NCBI GenBank assembly: GCA_004794655.1
Contig: SMMW01000638.1
Span: 124,001 to 188,000 of the forward strand
DNA: 64,000 nt
DNA from: Marisa cornuarietis
Taxonomy: Eukaryota > Mollusca > Gastropoda > Architaenioglossa > Ampullariidae
Direction: 5' to 3'
This document shows, in pieces, positions 45,707 to 56,132 of this stretch. The notes under the pieces were generated by a model, which had not been told where the DNA came from, searched no databases, and saw nothing but the letters and a program-made list of their open reading frames with translations. The position numbers were made by a program, and so were the translations under genes. Each line of letters opens with the position of its first letter. The stretch's first letter is position 1.

Positions 45707-45816
45707 GTCCCGCGAGGACTACAAAAACATTCCTTTATGACCAGTCTCAACAAAAGCACCAAGGAAATTCTGTCTGACATAAATATGATAACATCTACAA
45801 ACATAAGCCAGACATC

Positions 45817-46938
45817 ATGAACTCGACTCTCAGCTTCACCTCCTCAAACTCGTCTTTCTCGTCTGGTTCATTGTGGAAGCCGCCAGCACCTATTATTAGT
45901 AAAGACACTCGGCAGATAATCGAAGTGGTTTGTTTTGCTGGTGTTATGTCTGTGGTGTGTCTCATCGGCATCCCAGCCAACATCATCAACTGCCTGGTGT
46001 TCTGGCGCCAGGGCCTGCGAGACCGTATAAACCTCTGTCTCTTCTCTCTGTCTCTCGTGGACTGTGTGTACCTCACCTGCATATTCGCTGTTCACTCTCT
46101 AAGTTCTCTCATATGGATTCTCAACAGTAATCTCAGCGAAGAATATTCTTCCAAGGCGTTTGTGTATGGTGGAGGTGTTTTATACGGTCTAAGGTCGACA
46201 TCCGGGTGTATCAATATGGTGATAGCCATTGAGAGGTGCGTGTGTGTGCGCTTTCCTCTCCATGCTGCATCTGTGATGCGAACTCGAACGATGGGGGCGC
46301 TGGTACTGTTGAGTGTTTTAGTCTTCCAGGCCAGCTACATAATAATACCGTTTTCCTATCGACCTGTTCAAATGAGAATAGCTGGTAAAGAAAAATGGCT
46401 ATTCATTCCCACAATGCTGTTTGTAGAGAACATGTCTACTCTGTACACGTTCATCTACACTGTCTTAGGAGCTGGCGTGTCAGCTGTCACCATGCTAACG
46501 ATATGTGTCACGACAGGTGTGACGATCGTGACACTGAAGGTGGTTATGGCGTGGAGAGGGAAGACAAGCTCCATGTCGAGTGAAAATGACAGCCAACAGA
46601 GGGCGTTGACGACCATGCTTGTTGTGACGTCGTGTGTCTACGTCATCACCATGGCGCCGTTTGTTGTGCGTCAGTGCAGTTTTTGGTTCGTCACGGGCTG
46701 CTTAACCACCGGCGTCTGCAGCGAGCTGTTCACAGCTGTCACCGCCGTCGTCTACACCATCTCATTAATCAGCAGCTGCGTTCACACCTTCATCTACTAT
46801 CACCGCTCCTCGAAATTTCGCTCGGTGCTGCTCAGCATCTTTTGTTATAGTCGGAAAAAAACATCTACACATTCAGTCTATTCCGGTCTGTCTACACATT
46901 CAGTCTTTTCTGTGACGTCTACGAAAAAAATATGTTAG
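45817..46938 (+). CDS. Diverged chemosensory-like class A GPCR, gene 6 of the array
   Basis: A 373-residue single-exon receptor of a different branch from genes 1-5. TM1 (about 36-63) has IPANIINCLVFWRQGLRDRI, shared with the family. TM3 ends ERC (139-141). TM6 keeps the TMAPF turn. It lacks the DFSPYGRYY signature: the third extracellular loop has FVTGCLTTGVCSEL with two cysteines instead. The NPxxY position reads HTFIY (333-337), so the usual Asn is His. N-terminal sequons are NST and NSS. The C-tail carries STHSVYS and STHSVFS, a short tandem duplication. The first in-frame ATG is used, with a TATA box 118 bases upstream. The frame is fully open, so the gene is probably functional. Confidence 0.93.
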   Translation: MNSTLSFTSSNSSFSSGSLWKPPAPIISKDTRQIIEVVCFAGVMSVVCLIGIPANIINCLVFWRQGLRDRINLCLFSLSLVDCVYLTCIFAVHSLSSLIWILNSNLSEEYSSKAFVYGGGVLYGLRSTSGCINMVIAIERCVCVRFPLHAASVMRTRTMGALVLLSVLVFQASYIIIPFSYRPVQMRIAGKEKWLFIPTMLFVENMSTLYTFIYTVLGAGVSAVTMLTICVTTGVTIVTLKVVMAWRGKTSSMSSENDSQQRALTTMLVVTSCVYVITMAPFVVRQCSFWFVTGCLTTGVCSELFTAVTAVVYTISLISSCVHTFIYYHRSSKFRSVLLSIFCYSRKKTSTHSVYSGLSTHSVFSVTSTKKIC

Positions 46939-47264
46939 CTGTCTGCTGGCTGATGTCTACAAGTGACATTTTATCTGTGTTCTCGATAATTACTTCAGAA
47001 AGATGTCGATTAACTCGATGGCATACTCGAATCAAATGTTCCTGACTAAATTAGCTGCAGTGTCTTTTACTCTGCTCACACTTGGCAGATAAGCACCTGA
47101 TGTATCTGCCTCTACATATTTAGAATATAATTAGTAGAATTGGCTAATCAGGAAAGCGCTTGGGGCATGCTTTTTTAGACTACGAGTAATTTCTAACAGG
47201 GATGTGTGGACAATACCTGGTATATATCGTGTTTGCGGACAGCACGGAATATTCGGCCCACGGT

Positions 47265-47341
47265 TGTAATCATGTAAGTGCTGTGTAATCATGTAAGTGC
47301 TGTGTAATCATGTAAGTGCTGTGTAATCATGTAAGTGCTGT
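47265..47341. repeat. 19-bp tandem repeat, 4 copies
   Basis: TGTAATCATGTAAGTGCTG repeated four times without change. Confidence 0.95.
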
Positions 47342-47819
47342 TCATGAAGATCATCTCGCTTTCATCGCGCTGTCTGCGCCAAACGAGTTGAAACGTGACT
47401 CAGAAACAAGCAACATTTGTCAGCTTCATCAACTTCAGTTACCCAAGAAAGATGTAAGCTAATAACTTTAAATTTGTGAATGAATTTAATTTTGTTGTTT
47501 AATTTTGTTAAATCGTGTGGTTAAATTTATCTCAAAGTTGGAAATTTGCAGATATCAAAAGGATGTAATACATACAGACTCTGTATATTGATACACATCA
47601 GACCAAAACTTTCACATTATGGGAACTGGATTTTACCGTTGCTTTAAGCTCTGGTCAAAAGTTTGTTAGTCGCAAAAAAAAAGAAAAAATGACAGTACAG
47701 ATATTGGAAGCCAGTTTACTAGAGGAAAAGTTTTATTCTTTTCTTTCCTACTACAGACCCCTACCCTTATTATTATCTACCTCGTATTCACATAATTTCC
47801 GTCACCCGCAGAAATAATA

Positions 47820-47900
47820 CTAATAATAATAATAATAATGAACATTTATGTTGCGCTTTTCCAATGACTTGCCCAAAGCATTTGACAGAAATGATCTCTA
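47820..47900 (+). repeat. Dispersed repeat R3, diverged copy
   Basis: AAT units followed by TTGCGCTTTTCCAATGACTT and AAAGCATTTGACA, the same layout as the R3 copies at 1.0 and 62.3 kb but more diverged. Confidence 0.5.
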
Positions 47901-48715
47901 CAGAAGTAAACTGAATCCGTAATAACGATGCAGCATATTCACATATAACAGACGGTCACCACTACGACAGAAGTACCTCCTCATACACAAAGTAAATACA
48001 GACACACATTAGACACTAATGTCAGGACAGGGTCACAGTGAAGTCTCTCTTCTGAAAAGATGTCTGAAGTTTGGAGCTAAAGGTAGTAAGAGAATGAGAG
48101 TGACGAAGTATGACGGGTAATTCTTTCCAAGCCGATGGGACTTGGTATGAGAAAGACATCTGTCCATAGTTTTTGTCTTAGTGGGATTCGCAGAAGCCTG
48201 GTGTCAGAAGATGAGGGAAGAAGTCGTTAAGGTGTGTAGATGGAAGTGAGATCGGAGATGTACCGAGGACAAGGTCCAGAAACTGCGGAGTATTACTTGC
48301 AAGCGGCCACATTAACAGAGAAACAGAGTAACGAGCAAACTAATGAGTAAACAAAACAACAAAGTCAAAAATGACATAGCTTTCGAGTGAAGGTATTGAC
48401 ATTAAAAGTGTATGTGGGGGGAACGCTCACCGAAGAGGGCTTAACTAACCAGCGGATATATAGTCACTGTGTTGCAATGTTCATCAGTTTTAATTAACAG
48501 AAACACGGACACTGGTCCGGAGAACTAGGCCCGTAGGTGACAGGTAGGACTTAGTTCTTACTACCACGTCAACATAATAATCACAAGTCGATCTCACAGT
48601 TTCCACTACTCGCCTCACAAGCCCCCTTCCCCCTGCGGTTCCCCGCACACGAGACTCAACGACGTGTGACTGACAATACAACAATACGGATCTTTTTAAC
48701 AGGAAAAACATGAAA

Positions 48716-48718
<3 letters not shown>

Positions 48719-48770
<52 letters not shown>
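48719..48770. repeat. GACA microsatellite
   Basis: About 13 GACA units without interruption. Confidence 0.97.
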
Positions 48771-48914
48771 ATAACTCGTTTAGAGGATGTTCCAGTCGTA
48801 TCCGTGCTGAACGTACTTCCACTATTACAGTGCTGTTAATTCCCGTTACACTACCATTCGCTTTTACGTGCATACGCGCAAAAAAGTAGTTCTCAGTTGA
48901 TCTCAGTTGTTACA

Positions 48915-49340
48915 GATGTTCTCGTACTGTTAGTCTTTATCTTGTGGATCCACGCTAGTGGTGATGTGAGGAGCAGTAGTCCAGTCGACGATGACGACAC
49001 GCTGATGACTTTCTCCCCGAAGTTTCGGACTGTTCGTCGTCACTTGCCACTCAATCTGCCAACCACATCACACAGATACGACTGCTCTCCCGGCGACACA
49101 GAGTCGAGCCTGTCCCGCTCCATGGACACACACCTGGTGTCTTCCACGACTTCAATGACACGTACAGCCGCCGAACAAACACCACCCTGGTGCGAATGTG
49201 CTTGAAGTGCGAACTAACTCAGCCGGACTTCTCCTCTTTGAGAACGACACATGTGACGGTCCTGTCGTCCACCGTCTACCTCACACAGGAAGTGCAAGTC
49301 CTGGTCACGTGGCCCTTTGATTTTCACGGCGACAGCAGGC
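48915..49340 (+). other. Possible exon of a secreted protein (uncertain)
   Basis: Right after a splice-acceptor-like CAGTTGTTACAG an open frame reads VLVLLVFILWIHASGD, shaped like a signal peptide core, then an acidic PVDDDD stretch, ending at 49205. From about 49120 another plus frame gives FHDFNDTYSRRTNTTLVRMC and stays open to about 49348, with Cys and sequons. A frameshift or a second exon could join the two. There is no in-frame ATG, so this stands only if an upstream exon exists. No family recognised; chance is a real alternative. Confidence 0.25.
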
Positions 49341-50710
49341 AGTCCTGACAGTTCCTCGTCACTGACTCGCCACCGTCACTGACTCAAGATTCTCTAACCC
49401 AGTGTCTTTCGTCCCGAGTCTTATCCTCTTGGCGTAAGACTCAGTCTCGAGGTAGAAGTGAAGTTGGTGTTAGAAGTTGAAGTCACTTCGACTGCTGACC
49501 GGTTGTTCCGTTCACCCTGGCGTCGTGTCGAGAAGTGTCTGGCAAGGTTCTCTTTTCCCTACTTCACGTCACACATTCGCACATACACACACAACAAGGG
49601 ATGCCGTTGGTCAACCACTTATCATTTAATCATAAAGTAGCTAACACAGACCAGAGAAAGACCACCCCTAGTGGCCCTCTGCCCCACCTACAGCTTGCGG
49701 GATGAAGAGGTGACTTATCCTTCGCCTCCCTGTGTCATCCTAATAGGTCCTGTCAACAGGTGATAGACCCTGAGGTGTTTCTTTTTCTTTCTGGATGTCA
49801 TTAGACTCTCTGCTAGCCAGCTGGTCACGCTTGGCTTGTTGTAGCCACGTAAGCCTGTCTACCTCTTAACCTGGCACACACGCCCTCTTCCTTCCATAAG
49901 CGGTCCCTGGCTTGCGGAAAAGTCACACTAAACCCTAATTGTGGGCGATTTTACGATGATACACTGATATTATCAAACAACCAGCCATTGCTCCAGCATT
50001 TCTTGAATTTTCAAAAATAATCACGCGAAAGAACTTATAGTTTCTAAACTCGACAAGAGTGGAGAAACAAACCAAATTACTGCTGCAACAGAAGGAATGG
50101 AATCGTTCATATTTCAGCAATAAAGTAACCTTACAATGTTAGATCAGACAACGAGTAGATGATCAGAAACATAAGCTAAAGGCAAGGTCATAACACAATC
50201 ATCATGCTGTAGTTATCACGGAAAACCTCACCAAGAAACTACATCAACAAGACCAACACGCAGAACACAGAAGTGCAGGACTAAAACGAGCAAAATCGTA
50301 AAATTTCGTTGTGTGTCAACCCTTTACTGAAACAACAGGAATAACATCTCTGATGAACTAATATTCTTATGACGATCTTAAAAACAAATATTTATGGTTA
50401 TTAGAAGGAAAAACCTGTTCAGTCCCCGTATAAGTCTAAGGATAAAGGAAAACAAACCTCTTCAACCACTTCAGACACTTAATGAATACGTATTCACCAA
50501 TAATTTATATCAAACTATTGTTTAAACAAAAAAAGCAACAAGACGATAAAAGCTTGCATGTCATTTCAAAGTTGCATTGGATACACGAAGAGAATTTTTT
50601 TTGGTATAAAAAAAGAAAATTCTTATTAATGAATATTTTTTTAGAGAAAGAAAATGAAGAGGACACTGGAGACTTTTATTATAAAAAAATGGTTGTACCG
50701 CCAGCATAAT
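49341..50710. other. Spacer, nothing recognised
   Basis: AT-rich in the second half. No gene or repeat recognised. Confidence 0.4.
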
Positions 50711-51600
50711 GCCATAGAAAGACCTGTTATATGTAAGGCAATAAAACTGCATAGAGATACCGGTTTACTAGATGGACCTACTACATACACGGCAATGAAA
50801 CTATATACAGATACTAGTTTACTAGATGGACCTACTACATACATGGCAATGAAACTATATACAGATGCTAGTTTACTAGAGGGACCTACTACATACACGG
50901 CAATGAAGGGGAAGCTGATGGCCGAGTGGTTAGAGCGCTGGCTTCCGAACCGAGAGCGCGCTGGATCAATTCCCAATAAGCGCAGCAAACTTCCCCCCCA
51001 GTCGACCCAGCTGACGGGAATGGGTACCTGACTCCATAGAGGGTTGGGGAAGGTAAGGCAGCGAGGGAGAGGAGATGGGCACCACCCTCATGTAAAAGCT
51101 GGCCCCGAGAAAAGTGGGGTCTCTAACACCTCACTCCCCTACGACCTAAAAAGGTTATGAGATGACCTTTTACCTATATACAGATGCTAGTTTACTAGAT
51201 GGACCTACTACATACACGGCAATGAAACTATATACAGATGCTAGTTTACTAGAGGGACCTACTACATACACGGCAATGAAACTATATACAGATGCTAGTT
51301 TACTAGATGGACCTACTACATACATGGCAATGAAACTATATACAGATGCTAGTTTACTAGAGGGACCTACTACATACACGGCAATGAAACTATATACAGA
51401 TGCTAGTTCAGTAGAAGGACCTACTACATACACGGCAATGAAACTATATACAGATGCTAGTTCAGTAGAAGGACCTACTACATACACGGCAATGAAACTA
51501 TATACAGATGCTAGTTTACTAGATGGACCTACTACATACATGGCAATGAAACTATATACAGATGCTAGTTTACTAGAGGAACCTACTGAATACAAGGCAA
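50711..51600. repeat. 54-bp minisatellite, about 11 copies, split by a SINE
   Basis: Unit CTATATACAGATGCTAGTTT, ACTAGAGGGACCTACTACAT, ACACGGCAATGAAA. About three full copies lie before and eight after an inserted SINE. The 54-base unit is a multiple of three, so frames remain open on both strands (18-residue periods); I regard them as non-coding. Two adjacent copies share the variant AGTTCAGTAGAAGG. Confidence 0.95.
50908..51173 (+). repeat. tRNA-derived SINE family B, copy 1
   Basis: It starts with a Ser/Leu-tRNA-like head: A box TGGCCGAGTGGTTAGAGCG and B-box-like CTGGATCAATTCCC. Then follows a body with AGTCGACCCAGCTGAC, shared with 58601-58800. It breaks the 54-bp array after CAATGAA; the array resumes at 51174. 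No clear target-site duplication is visible. Confidence 0.85.
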
Positions 51601-54600
51601 CACACACAGCTTCAGTTGATGTAAAATAACCAACACCATGTTACTGGTGGATTTGTATGCAGTTTTTTTTAGAGTTCTTCAACAATATGTGTTTCTTGGT
51701 TAGTTAATTAGCCTAGAGTATCTAAAATGGAGTAAGTCATCATCACAAAGACATTGATTTATTTGCTGTCCAAAAGAAGGAATCAAAGAGGGATATTAAC
51801 TATAATGGAAACCAAATTTCCTTACTGAATGAAAACATAAATAGCCACAATGCGAACGGGAACTGTCAGTCAAGGTAGTTGCTTTTCGTGAATTTTCTGG
51901 AATCCAGGAAGTCTTTGAGTATCTACATAGTACTTTCTCTCTTTATATCGAAGGCTTTGTAAATTATAACAATGATGGTAAATTAATGGAGAAATTTCAG
52001 CTTGCAGCCCTTAAAAATAACAGTCTAAAAGACCTTTGCCAAAACTATCACAATCATTTCTTATCTGATTCTAAACTTGACCGCTTTTCTTTAACATTTT
52101 ATGAACAAGTGTGTGTATGTCCATAAATGACGGGCGGTATGTACATGGATAAGATTTACTACTTTTTGTCTGTATTATAAATCAATTGACCAAATGACTG
52201 CCTTCAGCCAGGCAGTTTCAAAACAATCCACATGATCTCTGTGCCTTGATTTAAACAAACTGGTAGTCAATTTGTAAAGTTAATAGTTAATGGAATTCAT
52301 TTTAGCACAACGGTTTGAAGTCCATTAAATAATTGTAATGAACATATACCCAAGATCAGTGATGAATTAAGTGAAGAATATTTCTCTACAGCATCATTAT
52401 TACTATCGGCGGCTGTCACATGTGTCTTGAGATGGCCGACAGGTTAATTAAGGGCTATCGAGAGGACGAAATGGAAAGAGTAGAAAAGAATGAAAAGAGT
52501 GTTTTGTTTTACTTTATTTTATTCGTGCGCTGGTTTCTTCCCTGACTGGGTTGGGGCAACGTGAACGTCTCCTCGGTATGTAAAAGTCCTGACCAGACTT
52601 TTGTTATGTATGTTTTCTGATCAGACTGTAGAGCGAAAGTTGTCATATTGAACCTGTTGAGATGAGTCTCTGTCTTTGTCAATTTTTGTCTAAAAACGGT
52701 GGCTGATGTCTTTTGAATGTCGTGAATTAATGGTGGAAATTTTCTGTTGAGAGAGTGAGAATAGCTTTTTTGTATGAGGTAGAGTTGGAAGTAGGTTTTT
52801 GGATAGGGAGGATGATTAACTAATTGACATGTCGATTTTTAAAGACTGTTATTTTGTGTTCAGATTTTTTTATTTGTTTTATTTTTTATCGTGTATTTGC
52901 TTTGTGTTTGTCGGCTGTCTACTGAATTTTACTGAGCTTGAGGAATGGCAATGGCAGGAGTGAAGACGGTTGTGTTGTACTTTCAAGGGGAGACTTCGTG
53001 AGAGACACTATACGTGTTACAAACAGAAAGAACACTGGATGTTTGGGAACAGGGGAAAGAACTGTGTTCAGACTGTTGGTTCAGGAATTTAGATTTTCTT
53101 TGTTTTTTTTTCTTCACTATAAATGTGTAATATTTTTACTGTTTGTAGGCGTAACATTTTTTTAATTATATTTATTTTTAAATTCAATTGCTGTTGTGTT
53201 TGTTTTATTTTCTCGTCTGAATGCCACTGTGGAGTGTAGGTGACAGCATCCAATCAGTTTATGATAATGGCTGCAAGAAGATATATTTATCAAGTGAGAC
53301 ACTCAGCCTCATGCCCGAAGCTTCAGTAAACATATCCTTACTTCAATCCTTACTCTAGTTGTAAAAAAATTAAATAGCTTCAAAAAATACCAACATAAAA
53401 TGAACTAAAAAAACCAAACTGTAAATGAGATAAATTTCATGGAGTATAAATGTGTAAAATCAGTGCTTTGAGAATCTCTGCCAACAGGATGCTACATAGA
53501 ATTCTAAATTTGAAAAACCAAATTGAGAATGACTATTTAAAGTTTAAAAACATTTTACGTGGTCAGAATTGTTTTTATTTGTAAACCAGTGCCATGACCA
53601 TTATTATGCTGACACATACCATATGAAGATCGTCTGCTGTCTAAGAATATTTTCAGAGAAATGCTCGTGGTCGTGTTCAGCATTGTGCTTTGTCACGACC
53701 ACCGCGCAGTGTATCAGTCACTCAATCCTTTCAACACATACACGGAGCCTGACAAACACGTGTTCTTTCACACAAATTAAAAGAAAAGAATGACATGCCT
53801 AACGAATCTCTCTGCTTTACTAAGTATGAATAAAAGACGAAAACAAGAAAAATACACAAATAAAAAGTCAGTTAAAAAAACGATTTCTACATCCAGATTA
53901 CTTTAAAATAATAAAATCCCTAACCTTGGGTCCTGCCTGTCTGAATATCTACAAGAATACCTACTCACCTAATCCATCTATATACTCCTAAACGCCCTAC
54001 TCAACAAATTCTTCTTACAATTCCTACTCTACTTGTCTTTCCGTCCTCAACCTCTCCCTTCTCCTACCTGACTACTAACTCCTCGCTCGCGCTCTCTCAC
54101 GTCATTTCCTTCACTTTTTTACATCACCCATACACGTCTTCCGAACAACTGACGTCATTCACGCTCTTTCGTTCTTCCACATTAATCCTTAAAAAATTTA
54201 AGCTTACAATCAATAACTAATAACAATGATACCTGACATTCTCCTGTATACCTTTTTTCCCAAAATTGTCGCAGTCACTTTTTCCTGGTTACTGCCCTCC
54301 AGTGCCAAAATGGTCTCTGTGAGCTTGGCCTCAGATTCTACTTTTTGTCATCTCACTTTCACAGACTCCGCCTAAGAAGTGTGTGCAATGTACACTGTTT
54401 GGTTGCTAGTTACTCCACAAGTCCTAAAAATTTAAGAGAAATGTGTCCTTAAATCCACAAAAAAAGAATTATTTAATGACTCACTCTACAGTTACACAAA
54501 ATTACAGCTTTTCTTATTGCATCTCATCTGCACTGTTTACAAACGTTTTTTAACCTTTATTTTATTATTGCCCACGTGTGTCTTCTTTTCCACTTAGGAG

Positions 54601-55125
54601 TCACTACAAATATTTTCTCCTCATTTTTTCAGAGATGCCGTAGAATAGTGGGCTGAAATTGCAATGTTGAACGATTACCTGTGTGCTTTTTTTTTCTTTA
54701 TTTCTCCCTTTTTCTCTTATTTCACACATTCATGCAATACAAATACATACCCACCTCTATCCTTACGCACACAATCACATACATACCCAGACATGTACAA
54801 AGTAAACAGAGGAAAGGCGAGAAGAGTTAAAGTGAAGAAATAGAGTTGAAAACACGGAAAAGTGGAAATCAATTTTTGGCCATTATGGAAATTTTAACAA
54901 AAGATGATAACGCCTGAGGTAAACACAGGTGCTCTTTGAAGTAATCGTCATAAAATATTATGAATGCTACAAAAAGAAATATTCTTGCACAAAATTTATT
55001 ATTTACTTTAGTTAATTATGAGTGAAATTGCCAGCTTCCTTCCAATAAAACTCTCATTAATACACCACCGAGCAGATAAGCTGAGCTAAGGCTCATTTTT
55101 GACGGTAATTCTTAGGAAGCACTCT
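51601..55125. other. Long spacer before gene 7
   Basis: 3.5 kb of AT-rich sequence without a recognisable gene. Near 53740-53785 the word GACAAACACGTGTTCTTTCA recurs inverted near 62205-62240 as part of dispersed repeat R4. Confidence 0.45.
53740..53785 (+). repeat. Dispersed repeat R4, copy 1
   Basis: CACACGGAGCCTGACAAACA followed by CGTGTTCTTTCACACAAAT matches the reverse complement of 62200-62250. Short and of unknown class. Confidence 0.5.
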
Positions 55126-55131
55126 TATAAG
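55126..55131 (+). promoter_or_regulatory. Weak TATA-like element upstream of gene 7
   Basis: TATAAG 101 bases before the ATG. A TTGTTTTAAACAG splice-acceptor-like word ends about nine bases before the ATG. Both are weak. Confidence 0.2.
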
Positions 55132-55226
55132 GACTAGAAAATAAAACTACAAAAATGAGTCATCATCTAGAAGTGAGAGCCCAAAGAGATGGACATTTTT
55201 ATTGCTTGTTTTAAACAGGTTGGGAG

Positions 55227-56132
55227 ATGGCAGTATTGCTAACTGTTAAAGCGATGACCACGTCTAGTGTTTTCAGGCCTGTGTCTAGTGGACCAGTCCC
55301 TGAGGTAGACAGTCTCATGTCTAGTGCCACATACCAGCTGATACACGTGATATGCAGCAGCTTCATAACCACCTTTGTCTGTGTCCTAGGAGCTCCTGCA
55401 AACTTGCTGAACTGTATTGTGTTCTACAGTCAGGGGCTACACGATCGTATGAACCTTTGTCTCTTTTCTCTGGGCCTCGTGGACCTGAGCTTTCTACTCA
55501 GTGTCTTTGCTGTCTCGTCTATCAGCTTTTTCATCGGACTGTTCAGCAAGGCTCTCAGTGAAGAATATCTGATGAAGACGATGACTGGCGGACTTGGAGT
55601 CATATACGGCCTTAGGTCAGCAGCCGGTTGTATCACCATGGTGATTGCTGTCGAGCGATGTGTGTGCGTCCTGCTGCCCCTTCGCGCGACCCTGTTGATG
55701 AGTATCGGTCACATGAGTGTCACGCTACCACTAGTCACGTTTGTTGTTGTGTCTGCAGCAACAGCTGTCACCGTACTCCGTCTGAGGTCGGCAATAAAGT
55801 GGCGACAGATGACCAGCTCCGCAGACAGCAACTTCAGCCGCCAGCAGGTGGCGCTGACCAAGATGCTCGTCCTCGTCTCGTGCGTGTTCATCGTCAGCAT
55901 GGCTCCTTTCGTCGCCGTCATTATCGCTCGTTTGCTTCTTGACGATTTCTCTCCTTACGGCCGTTTCTACAATCTGTACATGTCGTGCAACACCATCGTC
56001 AACCAGCTGCCGCAGGTGAACAGCGCCCACAGCTTCCTGGTGTACAGCACGCGCTCCTCGCGCTTTCGACGCCATCTGCGGGCTGCCCTCTGCTGCCCTC
56101 GTAAGGTCAAGGTTAGAGATAAAGCCACATAA
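55227..56132 (+). pseudogene. Internally deleted class A GPCR, gene 7 of the array
   Basis: An open frame of 301 residues, about 60 shorter than its relatives. TM1 (42-66), TM2 (76-101) and TM3 (118-143, ending ERC at 143-145) are normal. Right after LLPLRAT (149-155) the protein jumps, via about nine residues, to VTLPLVTF, which is the middle of TM5. TM4, loop 2 and the first part of TM5 are missing, in frame (junction about 55689-55716). TM6, DFSPYGRFY (240-248) and TM7 follow; NPxxY reads SFLVY. With six helices the topology of the C-terminal half would be inverted, so I expect no receptor function, although the frame is open. N-terminal marks resemble gene 6 and C-terminal ones genes 1-5. 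ATG 55227 is the first in frame; Met10 is an alternative. Confidence 0.85.

Larger units (their letters stand above)
46939..48718. other. Spacer after gene 6
   Basis: It contains a 19-bp tandem repeat, four copies of TGTAATCATGTAAGTGCTG (47265-47341), and an AAT run plus diverged R3-like repeat (47820-47900). No gene seen. Confidence 0.5.

Noticed and set aside
50915..51000. Possible tRNA gene
   Set aside because: A and B boxes are present but the arms cannot be completed. A shared non-tRNA body with the 58.6 kb copy shows it is a SINE head. The same applies to 37511-37570.
51162..51629. Reading frames across the 54-bp array, apparently encoding an 18-residue repeat protein
   Set aside because: Same reason: the unit length keeps both strands open, and a SINE interrupts the array.
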